From Prevotella sp. Rep29 (lineage in GTDB: Bacteria; Bacteroidota; Bacteroidia; Bacteroidales; Bacteroidaceae), in contig NZ_CP047159.1 in assembly GCF_019551475.1 (NCBI RefSeq), forward strand, positions 372,001 to 436,000: a stretch of 64,000 nucleotides of DNA, given 5' to 3'. Shown in pieces: positions 11,235 through 18,982 of the stretch. The notes beneath the pieces were generated by a model. It searched no databases and was not told where the DNA came from. It was given only the letters and a program-made list of their open reading frames with translations. Positions within the stretch are counted from its first letter, which is position 1. The number at the start of each line of letters is the position of its first letter. The position numbers and the translations under genes are program-made.

Positions 11235-12017
11235 ATGATGAAAGCAACGGAGATTATCAAATACATGGAGTCGCTATACAATGAGGAACAGCGGCAGGTG
11301 TTGATGCGGTTCTTCAAGACAGGAAAAGGGGAGTATGGCGAAGGTGATGAGTTCTTGGGATTGAAAGTTCCTCAGACGCGCGAGATTGTCAAGCAATGCA
11401 AAGACTGTCCGTTGAGTGAAGTACCTGAGTTGTTGATGTCTCGTTGGCATGAGGTGAGGCTTTGTGGTCTGCTGCTGATGGTATCGCAGTTTGAACGACT
11501 TTCGAAAAAACGGCTGGAATATGATGGCGAGGCAATCAGAAAGCGCGACGAAATTCTGACCATGTATCTGCAATATGCCGACCGAGCCAGCAACTGGGAT
11601 TTAGTGGATCTCTCGGCTCCGAAAATCTTGGGGGCGTGGCTGTTGTTGCCGACCCAACTTGATGACGGGACAGACAGTCATAAGTTACAGGTGCTTGATG
11701 GGTTGGCGAGGAGTCAGAGCCTATGGAGACAGCGGATAAGTATGGTCTGTACGTGGACAACCTCACAGCAGGGCGATGCCTCGTGGTGCTTGCGTTATGC
11801 TGAGATGCACTTGCATCATTCGCACGACTTGATGCATAAGGCTGTTGGTTGGATGTTGCGTGAGATGGGTAAGCGTGTCTCAATGGATTTACTTCGTGGT
11901 TTCCTGTGTCGCCATGCTCACGAGATGCCTCGCACCGCCCTCCGTTACGCCATAGAAAAGATGTCTGAGGAAGAGCGCCGGGAGTGGCTGCGCTTTTCAA
12001 TAAAATCTCAGAAATAA
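11235..12017 (+). CDS. alkD: DNA alkylation repair protein, AlkD family
   Basis: About 260-residue all-helical HEAT-repeat protein of the AlkD family, which removes N3- and N7-alkylated bases by excision without base flipping. FLGLKVPQTREI near the N-terminus and NWDLVD in the middle match the family; the Trp and Asp of the latter correspond to the conserved catalytic pocket pair of AlkD. GTG (11232), ATG (11235) and ATG (11238) are possible starts; I chose the first ATG. The last codons (WLRFSIKSQK and stop) lie inside a 70-bp sequence that recurs at 29727-29796, together with the terminator hairpin that follows. It borders the defence island. Confidence 0.85.
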   Translation: MMKATEIIKYMESLYNEEQRQVLMRFFKTGKGEYGEGDEFLGLKVPQTREIVKQCKDCPLSEVPELLMSRWHEVRLCGLLLMVSQFERLSKKRLEYDGEAIRKRDEILTMYLQYADRASNWDLVDLSAPKILGAWLLLPTQLDDGTDSHKLQVLDGLARSQSLWRQRISMVCTWTTSQQGDASWCLRYAEMHLHHSHDLMHKAVGWMLREMGKRVSMDLLRGFLCRHAHEMPRTALRYAIEKMSEEERREWLRFSIKSQK

Positions 12018-12054
12018 AAAAATGGAGAACACTTGCGCGTTCTCCATTTTTCTT
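11983..12054 (+). repeat. Dispersed terminator cassette, copy 1 (overlaps alkD 3' end)
   Basis: About 70 bp starting AGTGGCTGCGCTTTTCAAT and ending with a hairpin and T-tract. It is matched with only a few substitutions by 29727-29796. The first part is the last coding segment of alkD. Confidence 0.75.
12022..12053 (+). terminator. Rho-independent terminator of alkD
   Basis: A 9-bp perfect stem ATGGAGAAC/GTTCTCCAT with an 8-nt loop is followed by TTTTCTTC. It starts 4 bp after the alkD stop. The T-rich and A-rich flanks could let it work in both directions. Confidence 0.8.
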
Positions 12055-12070
12055 CTGTTTCCTGCTTTTT
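12026..12070. repeat. Left target-site duplication of IS copy 1 (45 bp)
   Basis: These 45 bases are repeated exactly at 13754-13798, directly beyond the right end of the insertion sequence. Two more bases (GG) could be counted as part of the duplication, because the IS end also reads GG. Confidence 0.9.
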
Positions 12071-12172
12071 CCTGACTTCATCACTTTTTTGCGCCATCAT
12101 ATAGCGCACAATGATAATCAGCGAGTTACGTAAAATTATTGGGTGGTTTGGGTGGCGCAAGCGAAAAACGTG

Positions 12173-12181
12173 TACCTTTGC
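12173..12181 (+). promoter_or_regulatory. -7 box (TACCTTTGC) of the transposase, copy 1
   Basis: TACCTTTGC ends 3 bp before the ATG at 12185. A TTTG at 12147-12150 lies 22 bp upstream, close to the -33 spacing of Bacteroidetes promoters. The transposase mRNA would be nearly leaderless. The box lies inside the element, so each copy carries its own promoter. Confidence 0.6.
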
Positions 12182-12184
12182 ACC

Positions 12185-13726
12185 ATGTATGTACGCAAGA
12201 AACACAATCGTTCCGGCTCTACAAGTGTGGTAGTGGTCAGTAAAGCGAGTGGAAAGTATAAAGAAATAAAATCGTTTGGCTCCTCTACATCCGAAGAGGA
12301 AATACATTCATTATGCGATAAGGCTGCTGCATGGATACGTTCATTTGGCGGTCAGCAAGAACTTGACTTTGATGACCGCAAGGGAAAGGAAGTCGAGGAG
12401 ACAGAGCGTTTCCTTAGCAATATTGACAACGTGTTGATAAACGGTACTCGGCTTCTGCTTGATCAAGTCTATGACAGCATCGGCTTCAACCGGATTCCCG
12501 ATGAGATTCTGCGTCATTTGGTAATCGCAAGGGTGTCGCAGCCCAGAAGCAAACTTGCCACAGTAGATTACCTGAAGTCATATTATGATGAAGATGTTGA
12601 CCTCAACCACATCTATCGCTACATGGACAAGCTCTACAATACCCAGATGGAGCTTGCGCAGCAGATTAGCGTAGAGCACACCCGGAAACTGTTCGGAGGC
12701 AAGATTGGATTGATGTTCTACGACGTGACGACGCTCTACTTTGAGACAGCACAGACGGACGTATTGCGTGAACCGGGGTTTTCAAAGGATGGAAAGACGG
12801 CAGAGTCACAGGTTATACTCGGTCTGCTTGTATCAGAAGGAGGCTACCCGCTTTCATACTCTCTGTTCAACGGCAGCCAGTATGAGGGCTTCACCATGAT
12901 ACCAATGATAGATGACTTCAAGCAGCGTTTCAATCTGGGGAAAGATTTTGTTGTGGTGGCAGACTCAGGCTTGATGAACAAGAACAATGTCACTTTGCTG
13001 CAGGAGGCTGGCTACAACTACATACTTGGAGCCCGCATCAAGAGCGAGAGCGCAAGCGTGAAGCAATGGATTCTCTCTTTAGAGAAGGTTGATAAAGCCT
13101 GTTACGACTACAAACGTGAGAATGGGGAAAGACTTATCGTCAGTTATTCCGACAAGCGTGCAAAGAAGGATGCCTACAACCGTGACCGCGGAATTGTCCG
13201 ATTGAGAAAAGCCTATAAGACCGGACGCATCACGAAGAGTCAGGTGAACAAGCGTGGCTACAACAAGTTTCTTGAAATCAGCAAGGACATAGAAGTCGTC
13301 ATCAGCGAAGAGAAGATTGCAGAGGACTGCCAGTGGGACGGACTCAAGGGCTACATCACCAATACAGACCTTGACGCCGAGCGTGTCATTGCCGAGTATC
13401 ATGGACTCTGGGTGGTGGAACGTGCATTCCGTATTTCAAAAGGAACTCTGGAAATGCGTCCGATGTTTCATTTTACAGAACGTAGGATAGAGGCACATGT
13501 CTGCATTTGCTTCATCGCCTATAAGGTATATAAGGAACTGGAGCGACTCATTGCCATTAACAAGATTGGGATGAGTGTCGATAAGGTGCTTGAGGCAGCC
13601 AAAACTATCACGACAATCAGGGTAAGGATGCCTAAAAACGGGACTTACTTCACTAAGACACTCTTCTTGACGGAGAAGCACCTCGCAGTGAAACCACTTT
13701 TCGACATATCTGGCAACAAATCTTAA
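12185..13726 (+). CDS. IS1634-family transposase (copy 1)
   Basis: 513-residue DDE transposase of the IS4 superfamily. Candidate acidic residues are Asp in FYDVTTLYFE, Asp in VVADSGLMN, and Glu in WVVERAFRISKGTLEMRP, the typical IS1634 C-terminal signature. An upstream in-frame ATG at 12143 exists, but it lies upstream of the promoter box, so I prefer 12185 (MYVRKKHNRSG). The reading frame is intact and identical to the second copy, so the element is probably still active. Confidence 0.95.
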   Translation: MYVRKKHNRSGSTSVVVVSKASGKYKEIKSFGSSTSEEEIHSLCDKAAAWIRSFGGQQELDFDDRKGKEVEETERFLSNIDNVLINGTRLLLDQVYDSIGFNRIPDEILRHLVIARVSQPRSKLATVDYLKSYYDEDVDLNHIYRYMDKLYNTQMELAQQISVEHTRKLFGGKIGLMFYDVTTLYFETAQTDVLREPGFSKDGKTAESQVILGLLVSEGGYPLSYSLFNGSQYEGFTMIPMIDDFKQRFNLGKDFVVVADSGLMNKNNVTLLQEAGYNYILGARIKSESASVKQWILSLEKVDKACYDYKRENGERLIVSYSDKRAKKDAYNRDRGIVRLRKAYKTGRITKSQVNKRGYNKFLEISKDIEVVISEEKIAEDCQWDGLKGYITNTDLDAERVIAEYHGLWVVERAFRISKGTLEMRPMFHFTERRIEAHVCICFIAYKVYKELERLIAINKIGMSVDKVLEAAKTITTIRVRMPKNGTYFTKTLFLTEKHLAVKPLFDISGNKS

Positions 13727-13753
13727 TTTGGGTGGCGCATTGACGAAGTCAGG

Positions 13754-13798
13754 AGAACACTTGCGCGTTCTCCATTTTTCTTCTGTTTCCTGCTTTTT
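13754..13798. repeat. Right target-site duplication of IS copy 1 (45 bp)
   Basis: Exact copy of 12026-12070, including the hairpin-forming AGAAC...GTTCTCC segment of the alkD terminator region. The duplication therefore also copied most of a terminator to the right of the IS. Confidence 0.9.
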
Positions 13799-13950
13799 AA
13801 ATTGTTCTTGTACATCTGGCTATCTTTCGGGTGAAATCTTGACATTTTAACAATTAAGAAAAGGGGGTAATTCGGAACGGCTAACATACATTTTCAGCGA
13901 CAAACTTTACAAAAAGTCGCATAATCCGACTGATTAGGGGAGAAAATGAT

Positions 13951-13959
13951 TATCTTTGC
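13951..13959 (+). promoter_or_regulatory. -7 box (TATCTTTGC) of fabK
   Basis: TATCTTTGC matches TAnnTTTG and lies 26 bp before the ATG at 13986. Confidence 0.65.
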
Positions 13960-13985
13960 ATTTGAAAATAAATAGACCTTAGAGT

Positions 13986-14930
13986 ATGAAGAGTAACAGA
14001 GTAACAGAATTGTTCGGCATCGAATTGCCGATTATTCAAGGCGGTATGGTATGGATCAGTGGATGGCGCTTGGCTGCAGCGGTGAGCAATGCCGGTGGGC
14101 TCGGTCTGCTTGGGGCTGGTTCCATGACACCTGATTTACTGCGTGAGCATATTCAGAAAATGAAAGCGGCGACTACCAAGCCGTGGGGTGTCAACCTGCC
14201 GTTGATGAATCCGGCTACTGAGGAATTTGTAAAGATTGTGATTGACGAAAAAGTTCCGGTAGTGTTTACTTCGGCAGGCAGCCCGAAGAAATATACAGCC
14301 CTGTTCCACGAGCACGGCATCAAGGTGTGCCACGTCGTTTCAAGTTCAAAATTTGCCGGAAAATGCGAGGAGGCTGGAGTGGACGCTGTGGTCTGTGAAG
14401 GCTTCGAGGCTGGTGGTCACAACGGCAGGGAGGAGACTACGACGATGACGCTGATTCCCCAAGTGCGGAAAGCTACGTCGCTTCCGCTGATTGCTGCGGG
14501 CGGCATTGCCAGTGGCGAGGCGATATTTGCAGCCATGGCACTGGGTGCTGAAGGTGTACAGATTGGCACGCTCTTCGCCCTGACGGAGGAGAGTAGTGCT
14601 TCGGAGGCGTTCAAAACGCGCTGCACAACGTTGGAAGAAGGCGACACGATGCTCACGCTGAAGTTGCTTTCACCCACCCGACTGGTAAAAAATGCGCTCT
14701 ATTGCCGCATTGATGAAGCAGAGAAAGAAGGCGCTTCGAAGGAAGATTTGCTGAAACTGGTTCCTCCAGGCTCTGCACGACGCGGCATTTTCGAAGACGA
14801 CATTGAGAACGGAGAGGTGGAAATCGGTCAGATTGCTTCTGCGATAAAAGCCGTCCATCCCGTTGCAGAAGTGATGAAACGTCTTGTAGATGAGTTCCAC
14901 ACGGCAAAAGAAAAGTCTGCAAATTTTTAG
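13986..14930 (+). CDS. fabK: FMN-dependent enoyl-ACP reductase FabK / nitronate monooxygenase-family protein
   Basis: 314-residue TIM-barrel flavoprotein. The opening RVTELFGIELPIIQGGM and the EGFEAGGHNG...TTTMTLIPQV block closely follow the FabK pattern known from Streptococcus. AAGGIASGEA and GVQIGTLF form the FMN phosphate-binding part. FabK performs the last reduction of fatty-acid elongation with NAD(P)H. The related nitronate monooxygenases share the fold, so the exact reaction is inferred from the better match to FabK. The gene is monocistronic with its own promoter. It overlaps the convergent MATE gene by 4 bp inside a shared hairpin terminator. Confidence 0.75.
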   Translation: MKSNRVTELFGIELPIIQGGMVWISGWRLAAAVSNAGGLGLLGAGSMTPDLLREHIQKMKAATTKPWGVNLPLMNPATEEFVKIVIDEKVPVVFTSAGSPKKYTALFHEHGIKVCHVVSSSKFAGKCEEAGVDAVVCEGFEAGGHNGREETTTMTLIPQVRKATSLPLIAAGGIASGEAIFAAMALGAEGVQIGTLFALTEESSASEAFKTRCTTLEEGDTMLTLKLLSPTRLVKNALYCRIDEAEKEGASKEDLLKLVPPGSARRGIFEDDIENGEVEIGQIASAIKAVHPVAEVMKRLVDEFHTAKEKSANF

Positions 14931-14943
14931 TTTGCAGACTTTT
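14911..14943. terminator. Bidirectional terminator between fabK and the MATE gene
   Basis: Perfect 13-bp stem AAAAGTCTGCAAA/TTTGCAGACTTTT with a 7-nt loop. It covers the stop codons of both convergent genes, and each strand ends in a T-run. Confidence 0.85.
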
Positions 14944-16321
14944 CTATCAATCCTTTCATCCATCTTCCACGCAGCAGATGGATGAGAAATATCGTACCGC
15001 GAAATACCAGTTCGATAGCCATTGCTATCCAAACGCCCCGCAAACCATAATCCTTAGCAAGCAAAGCGGCAAGCGTCAGACGTACCAGCCACATCGAACA
15101 GAGATTGATGGCGGCAGGACGCAACGTGTCGCCAGCTCCCACGCAAACGCTATATGCAATAATCGAAGCTCCGAACATCGGCTCGGCAAAAGCTTCGATG
15201 CGCAGACAGTCGGCTCCTAAGTCACAAATAGCCTGCACCGGGGTCATCAATGCCATGAGCTGCGGAGCGGTCACAAACATCACAACACCCATAACAGCCA
15301 TCACAATCATTCCGGAAAAGACGGTCATCCGCGCAAAACTATAACACAGGTCGCGACGTCCGGCACCCATGCTCTGACCGACCAACGTTGTCGCCGCCTC
15401 GCCTATTCCGTAGCCCGGCATGTAGCACAAACTCTCTGCTGTGATTGCAAACGTGTTGGCAGCGATGGCTACGTTGCCTAACGGTGCGACAATACGCGTA
15501 CTGATAATCTGCGCACCGCTCATCAGAAACGACTGGGCAGCCATCGGTGCGCTGATTTTCAAAGCGTTCCGAAGGTATTCCCACACGAAAGTGAACGGCT
15601 CACGGTCTTGTTTCAACGTGAGAATATCACTGCGGAATATGGCGAAATAGGCTTGCACCGAACCGCCAATGACGATTGCCATCGCCGTTCCGAGCGCCAC
15701 GCCGAGCACCCCAAGGTGGAAAACAAAAATCAAGATATAGTTGAAAACCACGTCCAACAGACACATCAGAACGCTCATGATACTCGGGATGCGCATGTTT
15801 CCACTGCATTTCAACATCGCTCCGGAGATGCTTGACAGCTGGAAGAAGGGCATGATGCACATGAACACAAAGAAGTATGTCGTCGCATCACCGGCAATGT
15901 CGGCACCGCCACCCAGCCAAAAGGGGAGTTTCCAAGAGATGGCGATGCCCACCAATGCCAACATGACGCTCAGAACAAACGTGCAAATCAACCCATGTCG
16001 GAACACCGAACGGGCTTTCTTGAAATCGTTTGCACCGATGAAATGGGCTACCTGAACGCTAAATCCCATTGAGGCAGCGGAAGTGAGATTACCAAAGAAC
16101 CATGTGCTGGACTCCACCAGTCCGCAAGCAGCGGCAGCCTCCACACCGATACGTCCCACCATCGCCTGGTCAATGAAGAACATCATGACACTCGTCACCT
16201 GTGCCAATATCGAAGGTAGGCTCAACTGGAATATCAAGTTGAGCTTATCCCCTCTGTTCATCGGCAGTCCGCCGCGGATTTGTGAGAGGAGTGCTTCACT
16301 TCTCGTCTTTGAAAAAACCAT
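14927..16321 (-). CDS. MATE-family multidrug/sodium antiporter
   Basis: 464-residue polytopic inner-membrane transporter of the MatE/NorM type, with about 12 predicted membrane segments in two homologous halves. The segment LSLPSILAQVTSVMMFFIDQ and the Gly-rich PGYGIGEAATTLVGQSMGAG stretch in the second half are typical. Such proteins export cationic drugs or metabolites using Na+ or H+. I gave the start at 16321 (MVFSKTR). A second Met at 16261 (MNRGDKLNL) fits the usual N-terminus of the family better and would leave a leader of about 65 nt. Its promoter box abuts a modular repeat array. Confidence 0.85.
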   Translation of the reverse strand: MVFSKTRSEALLSQIRGGLPMNRGDKLNLIFQLSLPSILAQVTSVMMFFIDQAMVGRIGVEAAAACGLVESSTWFFGNLTSAASMGFSVQVAHFIGANDFKKARSVFRHGLICTFVLSVMLALVGIAISWKLPFWLGGGADIAGDATTYFFVFMCIMPFFQLSSISGAMLKCSGNMRIPSIMSVLMCLLDVVFNYILIFVFHLGVLGVALGTAMAIVIGGSVQAYFAIFRSDILTLKQDREPFTFVWEYLRNALKISAPMAAQSFLMSGAQIISTRIVAPLGNVAIAANTFAITAESLCYMPGYGIGEAATTLVGQSMGAGRRDLCYSFARMTVFSGMIVMAVMGVVMFVTAPQLMALMTPVQAICDLGADCLRIEAFAEPMFGASIIAYSVCVGAGDTLRPAAINLCSMWLVRLTLAALLAKDYGLRGVWIAMAIELVFRGTIFLIHLLRGRWMKGLIEKSAN

Positions 16322-16330
16322 TTTGGAGTT

Positions 16331-16339
16331 GCAAAGTTA
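16331..16339 (-). promoter_or_regulatory. -7 box (TAACTTTGC) of the MATE gene
   Basis: On the minus strand this reads TAACTTTGC. The upstream repeats at 16396-16560 contain further near-copies of the same box context (AAAGTTACGA). Confidence 0.6.
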
Positions 16340-16575
16340 CGAAAAATCGAGAGCAGAACGAAATAAATTTATTTATTTCTTATGCCGAGATGAAGTAACT
16401 TATTTAAAGTTACGATTAAGCGAGAACAATACAAAATAAAAGTTTGGTTTTATTTTTATTGTCGAGCGTGAGGAACTTATTCAAAGTTACGATTAAGCGA
16501 GAACACGAGTTGTTGAGCTGTGCGAAAAACTTATTCAAAGTTACGATTAAGCGAGCACAGGACGAAATAAATCTA
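16331..16575. repeat. Promoter-anchored modular repeat array, locus 1
   Basis: The anchor AAAGTTACGA(A/T)(T/A)AA occurs once at the promoter (16333) and three more times as CTTATT(C/T)AAAGTTACGATTAAGCGAG (near 16399, 16476 and 16530). AT-rich hairpin-forming cassettes separate them (for example ACAATACAAAATAAAA...TTTTATTTTTATTGT). The reverse complement of 60331-60559 carries the same anchors and the same cassettes. Confidence 0.75.
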
Positions 16576-16615
16576 TTCCATGGTCATTAGACCGAGAAAA
16601 CGGATTCACTGAATT

Positions 16616-16637
16616 CGGGAGGATACACCGATTCGCC
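16616..16637 (-). repeat. Single copy of the GGATCGGTGTATC-type dispersed repeat
   Basis: On the minus strand it reads GGGCGAATCGGTGTATCCTC, closely matching GGGGCGGATCGGTGTATCCC at 59941-59960 near tRNA-Met. Confidence 0.55.
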
Positions 16638-16639
16638 CG

Positions 16640-16972
16640 CCGCCCTTTATATATAATGTGTATTTGCCCGCCATTCCGTATGAACGGTGGTATAAAAAGT
16701 GTGACGGACAGTTCCTTTTGTTCAGAAACTGTCCGTCACGTCATCCTAATACAACCTTTTTAACTAAAAAGAGCTCATGATATGCTAATCTTTTCTATAA
16801 TTTCCTATGACCTAAATGCTCTTTTCACGTTGCAAAAATAAGAATGTTTGCGCACACAGCGCACTTTTTGGTGATTATTTTTCCTAAAAGCGACATTTTA
16901 TTGATATAGGTCAATTTTGACAAGATTCAACGACTTACATTTTGACGTTGCATGAGCCACTTGCACCAGTCT
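16640..16972. other. Intergenic region between GH97 and the MATE gene
   Basis: Holds a strong hairpin (16701-16739). Otherwise it is AT-rich with no gene visible. Confidence 0.5.
16701..16739. other. Perfect 13-bp hairpin
   Basis: GTGACGGACAGTT and AACTGTCCGTCAC are separated by 13 nt. No T-tract follows on the plus strand, so it is not a classic terminator in that direction. It lies about 230 bp beyond the GH97 stop and could serve as an mRNA 3'-end stabiliser or be a repeat remnant. Confidence 0.6.
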
Positions 16973-18970
16973 TTATGGAGCCGTCTCGATGATGGCTGCC
17001 CATCCGCCTCCCGGTGCGAGGTGCAGTTTCAGCGGTTCGGCGGAAGACAGGCGCACTTTCGTGCATTTGTAGTCGGTGGCATCCCGCTTGGCATTGATTC
17101 CGTCGGCGAAGACAACAGCTTCCGAAGATTGCAGTTTCAATGGTGTGAGGTCGATGCTTAAATCCCGTTCCGTCCAGTTGGTCAGTGCGCCGACATACCA
17201 TTTATTGCCTTTCCGCTTTGCCATAACGATATATTCCCCGATGGCTCCGTCGAGCGCGATGGTCTCGTCGAAGGTGGTCGGCATCTGCGCGATAAAGTCG
17301 GTTGTTTCCTGCTCTTTCATGTATTTGGACGGGCTATCGGCGAGCATTTGGAGCGGTGCGTCATAGATGACGTACATCGCCACCTGATGCGCTCTAGTTC
17401 CTTGGCTCATCGGGTTGCCCCAATCGCTGTTGAAGGTGGCTGGTATTGCGTTCTTCATGGCGCCCGGAGTATAGTCCATCGGTCCGGACAGCATTCGCAG
17501 ATATGGGCATGTGACGTCATATCTCGGGAAATCGGTCTGGATTTTTCCATTTTTCTTTCCGTCCCATTTCGTCTGTTCAAGCCCTCTCACGCCCTCGATG
17601 TTGAGGACGTTCGGATAGGTGCGCTGCATTCCAAAGGCGCGTATGCCGTGCAGGTCGAGCAAAAGGTGGTGTTTTGCGGCACATTCGCTGATAGCCTTCA
17701 CGTCGCGAACAACGATTTGGTCGTCGCGGTCGAAGAAATCGACTTTGAATCCCTTGATGCCCATCTTGGAATAATGCGCGAAGATATTGTCCAAGTCTCT
17801 CATGGTGTTTCGCCATGTTGCCCAGAGTATGATGCCGACATTTCGTTCGTTGCCGTATCGCACAAGTTCTTCAAGGTTGATGGCTGGCACGATTTGCATG
17901 AGCGTTTCCGGACTGCTCCATCCTTCGTCGAGGATGATGTATTCTAGTCGGTTGTTGGCTGCGAAGTCGATATAATATTTGTAAGTCTCAGTATTGATAC
18001 CTGCCGGGAAATCGACGCCGGTCAGGTTCCAGTTGTTCCACCAGTCCCATGCCACTTTTCCAGGCTTAATCCACGACGTGTCCTTTATCCGGCAAGGCGG
18101 TGCCAGTCGCTGTGCCATGTCGCAGTCGAGCAGTTGCCGGTCGTGTTCGGTCACGAGGACGACCCTCCACGGCAGGGCACATGCTCCACTGATTTGGGCG
18201 ATATAGTCAGCCCGCCGCTGTGGAATGACGTTGCGCTCTCTGTAAATGACTTCCATCGGGTAGGGAGCGAAGTCGGCACGAAGGGTGTTCTGCCCGTCCT
18301 TAACGAGAAACATGCCGGGATAGTCTTCCACCGCAGCATCCATGATGACCGCCTTTTTGCCGTCGGGCAGACAGATAGCTGCGGGATTCATGACAAGCGT
18401 GTCGGGATTGATTTCAGAGATTTTGCACTCGGTATAGAGCGATTCGAAGGAAGTTTGGTAACGTGTTCCTTTGATGGTATTATTATAATAAGGTGCGAAC
18501 GCCTGGTAATCTCCTCCGAACTGGAATGTTGCCGTCTCACGCATGATGGTTGCCTGTCCTTTCTTCGTGCGCACGAAACGATATGCCGCCCCGTCGTCGT
18601 ATGCCCGGAACTCCACGTAAAACCCCTGAGAGGTTTGGAGCGTGAGGCTGTTGTAGTTGTCCTGTATCTGTTTTCTGTAATAAACGGCAGTCTGGAATGT
18701 CCCTCGATGCTGTTCGCTTTTTGCATGCTTCACTTTGATGTTTTTGCCAAGCGTATTGCTGTTTTTCCCTTCGCTGTACTGCAAGGCAATGTCTGAAGGT
18801 TGCAGGACGACGGTCTGCTGATGCTTAACGCTCCACTTCAGTTGGTTGTCTGCATGAATCGTCACGCGGAGTTTTCCGTCGGGTGATTGCAGTTCATAAG
18901 TGTTCTTTGCTGTCATCGTCAGTGATGCGAGCACAGCAAGAAGCGCGAGAATCAAGTTTTTTGTTTTCAT
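16973..18970 (-). CDS. Secreted glycoside hydrolase family 97 (alpha-galactosidase/alpha-glucosidase type)
   Basis: 665-residue GH97 enzyme. An N-terminal signal peptide (MKTKNLILALLAVLASLTMTA) directs it to the periplasm. The N-terminal beta-sandwich (about 24-290) begins YELQSPDGKLRV. A TIM barrel follows with WDWWNNWNLTG, IILDEGWSSP and GFKVDFFDRDDQ, then a C-terminal beta domain. The Asp in KVDFF sits where retaining GH97 members (BtGH97b type) have their nucleophile, and NIEGVRGLE supplies conserved Glu residues. A retaining alpha-galactosidase is therefore likelier than an inverting SusB-type alpha-glucosidase; this is inference. It follows the GNAT gene by 12 bp and is probably co-transcribed with it. 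Confidence 0.85.
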   Translation of the reverse strand: MKTKNLILALLAVLASLTMTAKNTYELQSPDGKLRVTIHADNQLKWSVKHQQTVVLQPSDIALQYSEGKNSNTLGKNIKVKHAKSEQHRGTFQTAVYYRKQIQDNYNSLTLQTSQGFYVEFRAYDDGAAYRFVRTKKGQATIMRETATFQFGGDYQAFAPYYNNTIKGTRYQTSFESLYTECKISEINPDTLVMNPAAICLPDGKKAVIMDAAVEDYPGMFLVKDGQNTLRADFAPYPMEVIYRERNVIPQRRADYIAQISGACALPWRVVLVTEHDRQLLDCDMAQRLAPPCRIKDTSWIKPGKVAWDWWNNWNLTGVDFPAGINTETYKYYIDFAANNRLEYIILDEGWSSPETLMQIVPAINLEELVRYGNERNVGIILWATWRNTMRDLDNIFAHYSKMGIKGFKVDFFDRDDQIVVRDVKAISECAAKHHLLLDLHGIRAFGMQRTYPNVLNIEGVRGLEQTKWDGKKNGKIQTDFPRYDVTCPYLRMLSGPMDYTPGAMKNAIPATFNSDWGNPMSQGTRAHQVAMYVIYDAPLQMLADSPSKYMKEQETTDFIAQMPTTFDETIALDGAIGEYIVMAKRKGNKWYVGALTNWTERDLSIDLTPLKLQSSEAVVFADGINAKRDATDYKCTKVRLSSAEPLKLHLAPGGGWAAIIETAP

Positions 18971-18982
18971 ATTGTCTGTTTT

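Larger units (their letters stand above)
12071..13753 (+). mobile_element. IS1634-family insertion sequence, copy 1 (1683 bp)
   Basis: A complete element bounded by inverted ends. The left end reads CCTGACTTCATCA and the right end, on the other strand, CCTGACTTCGTCA (one mismatch); a TGCGCCA block further in is shared after a short gap. The element encodes one transposase from an internal promoter at its left end. A 13-bp direct repeat TTTGGGTGGCGCA occurs near both ends. It is flanked by a 45-bp direct repeat. It interrupts the stretch just after the alkD terminator. The element is the same length as copy 2 at 45451-47133 and its protein is identical. Confidence 0.95.

Noticed and set aside
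12143..12184. Upstream transposase start at 12143
   Set aside because: It lies upstream of the -7 box from which the transposase is most likely transcribed; the Met at 12185 fits better.
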